A stretch of 6,081 nt of DNA from Deltaproteobacteria bacterium. GTDB lineage: Bacteria > Desulfobacterota > Desulfobacteria > Desulfobacterales > ETH-SRB1. Within the stretch, counting starts at the first letter, position 1. Every line of letters begins with the position of its first letter. Positions 5,526 to 6,081 of the stretch are shown here, in pieces. A model generated the notes under the pieces. It was not told the origin of the DNA and made no database searches. It worked only from the letters and a program-made list of their open reading frames with translations. Position numbers and translations under genes: made by a program. The stretch covers positions 1 to 6,081 of the forward strand of contig QMMZ01000139.1 of assembly GCA_003647525.1 (NCBI GenBank), written 5' to 3'.

Positions 5526-5554
5526 CAGTTCTTACCCGCTGTGTTCAGTTCTTA
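5526..5554. repeat. pair of 9-bp direct repeats, 20 bp apart
   Basis: CAGTTCTTA occurs at 5526-5534 and 5546-5554, a period of 20 bp (about two helical turns), between the thiamine pyrophosphokinase stop and yajD. The second copy overlaps the last codons of the kinase gene. This could be a small operator or chance. Confidence 0.4.
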
Positions 5555-6081
5555 GAAATATGAATACAAAAAAGTAATCCCTTTTTTAAATATACGGTTG
5601 CGGTATCATTAATCAATACATTGCTGATTCCTCGAGTGGCACCGAATTTTAATACATCATCTTTTAGAGGATATTCCAGGCCCCGCAGGGTAACGCCGTA
5701 AGCATCCTGACCAAGAGGGACTATCGAAAGTATGTCTCCTTTTTTCCCCTTAAAGGTGAGTTCGCCTTTCCCCCTTAACAAAATAATCTCCTGATGCCCA
5801 TCAATTAACCGAATTGCAACTTTGGAAAACTCTGGTGACGCTGAAAGTAACAAATTGGCTATTGTCATATCCCAGCGCGCACCCAGTGCTCCCAACACAA
5901 GAATTTCATCAAAGCCAAGATCGAGAGCTTTGTGTAGAGCCAGCTCAAGGTCGGTCTGATCTTTGTTGATTGGATAGCTTATGATTTCTGTTCCCGATGT
6001 TTGAAAAGACTTTAAATAATCGGGATCCAAAGAGTCCAGATCTCCTATAACTATAGAAGGTTTTATACCCAGCGCCCGGCA
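5545..6081 (-). CDS. thiamine pyrophosphokinase (thiamine diphosphokinase), 5' end beyond right edge
   Basis: Transfers pyrophosphate from ATP to thiamine to make the cofactor thiamine diphosphate in the cytoplasm, finishing thiamine salvage. The open frame continues through the right edge without a start, so 178 C-terminal codons are visible; the TTG at 6030 is an internal leucine in the GDLDSLDP motif, not a start. Motifs numbered from the first visible residue: Asp-rich GDLDSLDP (13-20), KDQTDLELAL (40-49), GALGARWDMTIAN (64-76; His of the common GGRxDH replaced by Met), and in the C-terminal beta-domain GLEYPL (about 134-139) and GISN (about 151-154), which line the thiamine pocket in this family. 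Bacillus calls its equivalent ThiN. Roughly 30-50 residues are probably missing at the N-terminus. It is the first visible gene of a same-strand run with yajD and the HTH/Zn-ribbon gene; no link between their functions is evident. Confidence 0.93.
   Translation of the reverse strand, partial: CRALGIKPSIVIGDLDSLDPDYLKSFQTSGTEIISYPINKDQTDLELALHKALDLGFDEILVLGALGARWDMTIANLLLSASPEFSKVAIRLIDGHQEIILLRGKGELTFKGKKGDILSIVPLGQDAYGVTLRGLEYPLKDDVLKFGATRGISNVLINDTATVYLKKGLLFCIHISKN

Noticed and set aside
6028..6030. TTG as start of a 161-aa thiamine pyrophosphokinase
   Set aside because: The frame continues upstream to the window edge and the codon lies inside the conserved GDLDSLDP motif, so it is an internal leucine.

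Overview
The window reads as an ordinary chromosomal housekeeping stretch from a mesophilic, moderate-GC Gram-negative bacterium. The gene styles fit an anaerobic deltaproteobacterium (Desulfobacterota, Desulfobacterales-like): a soluble PAS hybrid histidine kinase with a C-terminal receiver, a COG3357-type helix-turn-helix/zinc-ribbon protein, and a thiamine pyrophosphokinase with a GARWDMTIAN-type motif. This placement is an inference from remembered family resemblance, not from a search.

Layout. Positions 1-673 (minus) hold the N-terminal 224 codons of a RecQ DNA helicase that runs off the left edge. A 136-bp divergent intergenic region (674-809) carries weak promoter candidates in both directions and a 47-bp hairpin (750-796) just upstream of an ABC-F ATPase gene (810-2654, plus). 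The ABC-F gene converges on a 614-aa hybrid histidine kinase gene (2815-4659, minus). Between their stop codons lies a 159-bp palindromic, MITE-like element (2661-2819) with 22-bp terminal inverted repeats and a 5-bp target duplication (TCATA). Removing the element and one target copy restores two convergent genes whose stop codons overlap by 3 bp.

Upstream of the kinase, on the same strand, is a tight run in the transcription order thiamine pyrophosphokinase (5' end beyond the right edge), a YajD-like HNH protein, and a COG3357-like HTH/Zn-ribbon regulator. The last two are 7 nt apart and probably translationally coupled. A 129-bp gap with its own weak promoter candidate separates this run from the kinase.

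I found no CRISPR array, tRNA, rRNA, prophage or clear defence system. The most interesting content is non-coding: the MITE-like element that rewrote the kinase stop codon, the hairpin in the ABC-F leader, and a 19-bp sequence shared (18/19) between that hairpin and the 3' end of the COG3357-like gene. The last of these hints at a second dispersed repeat family.
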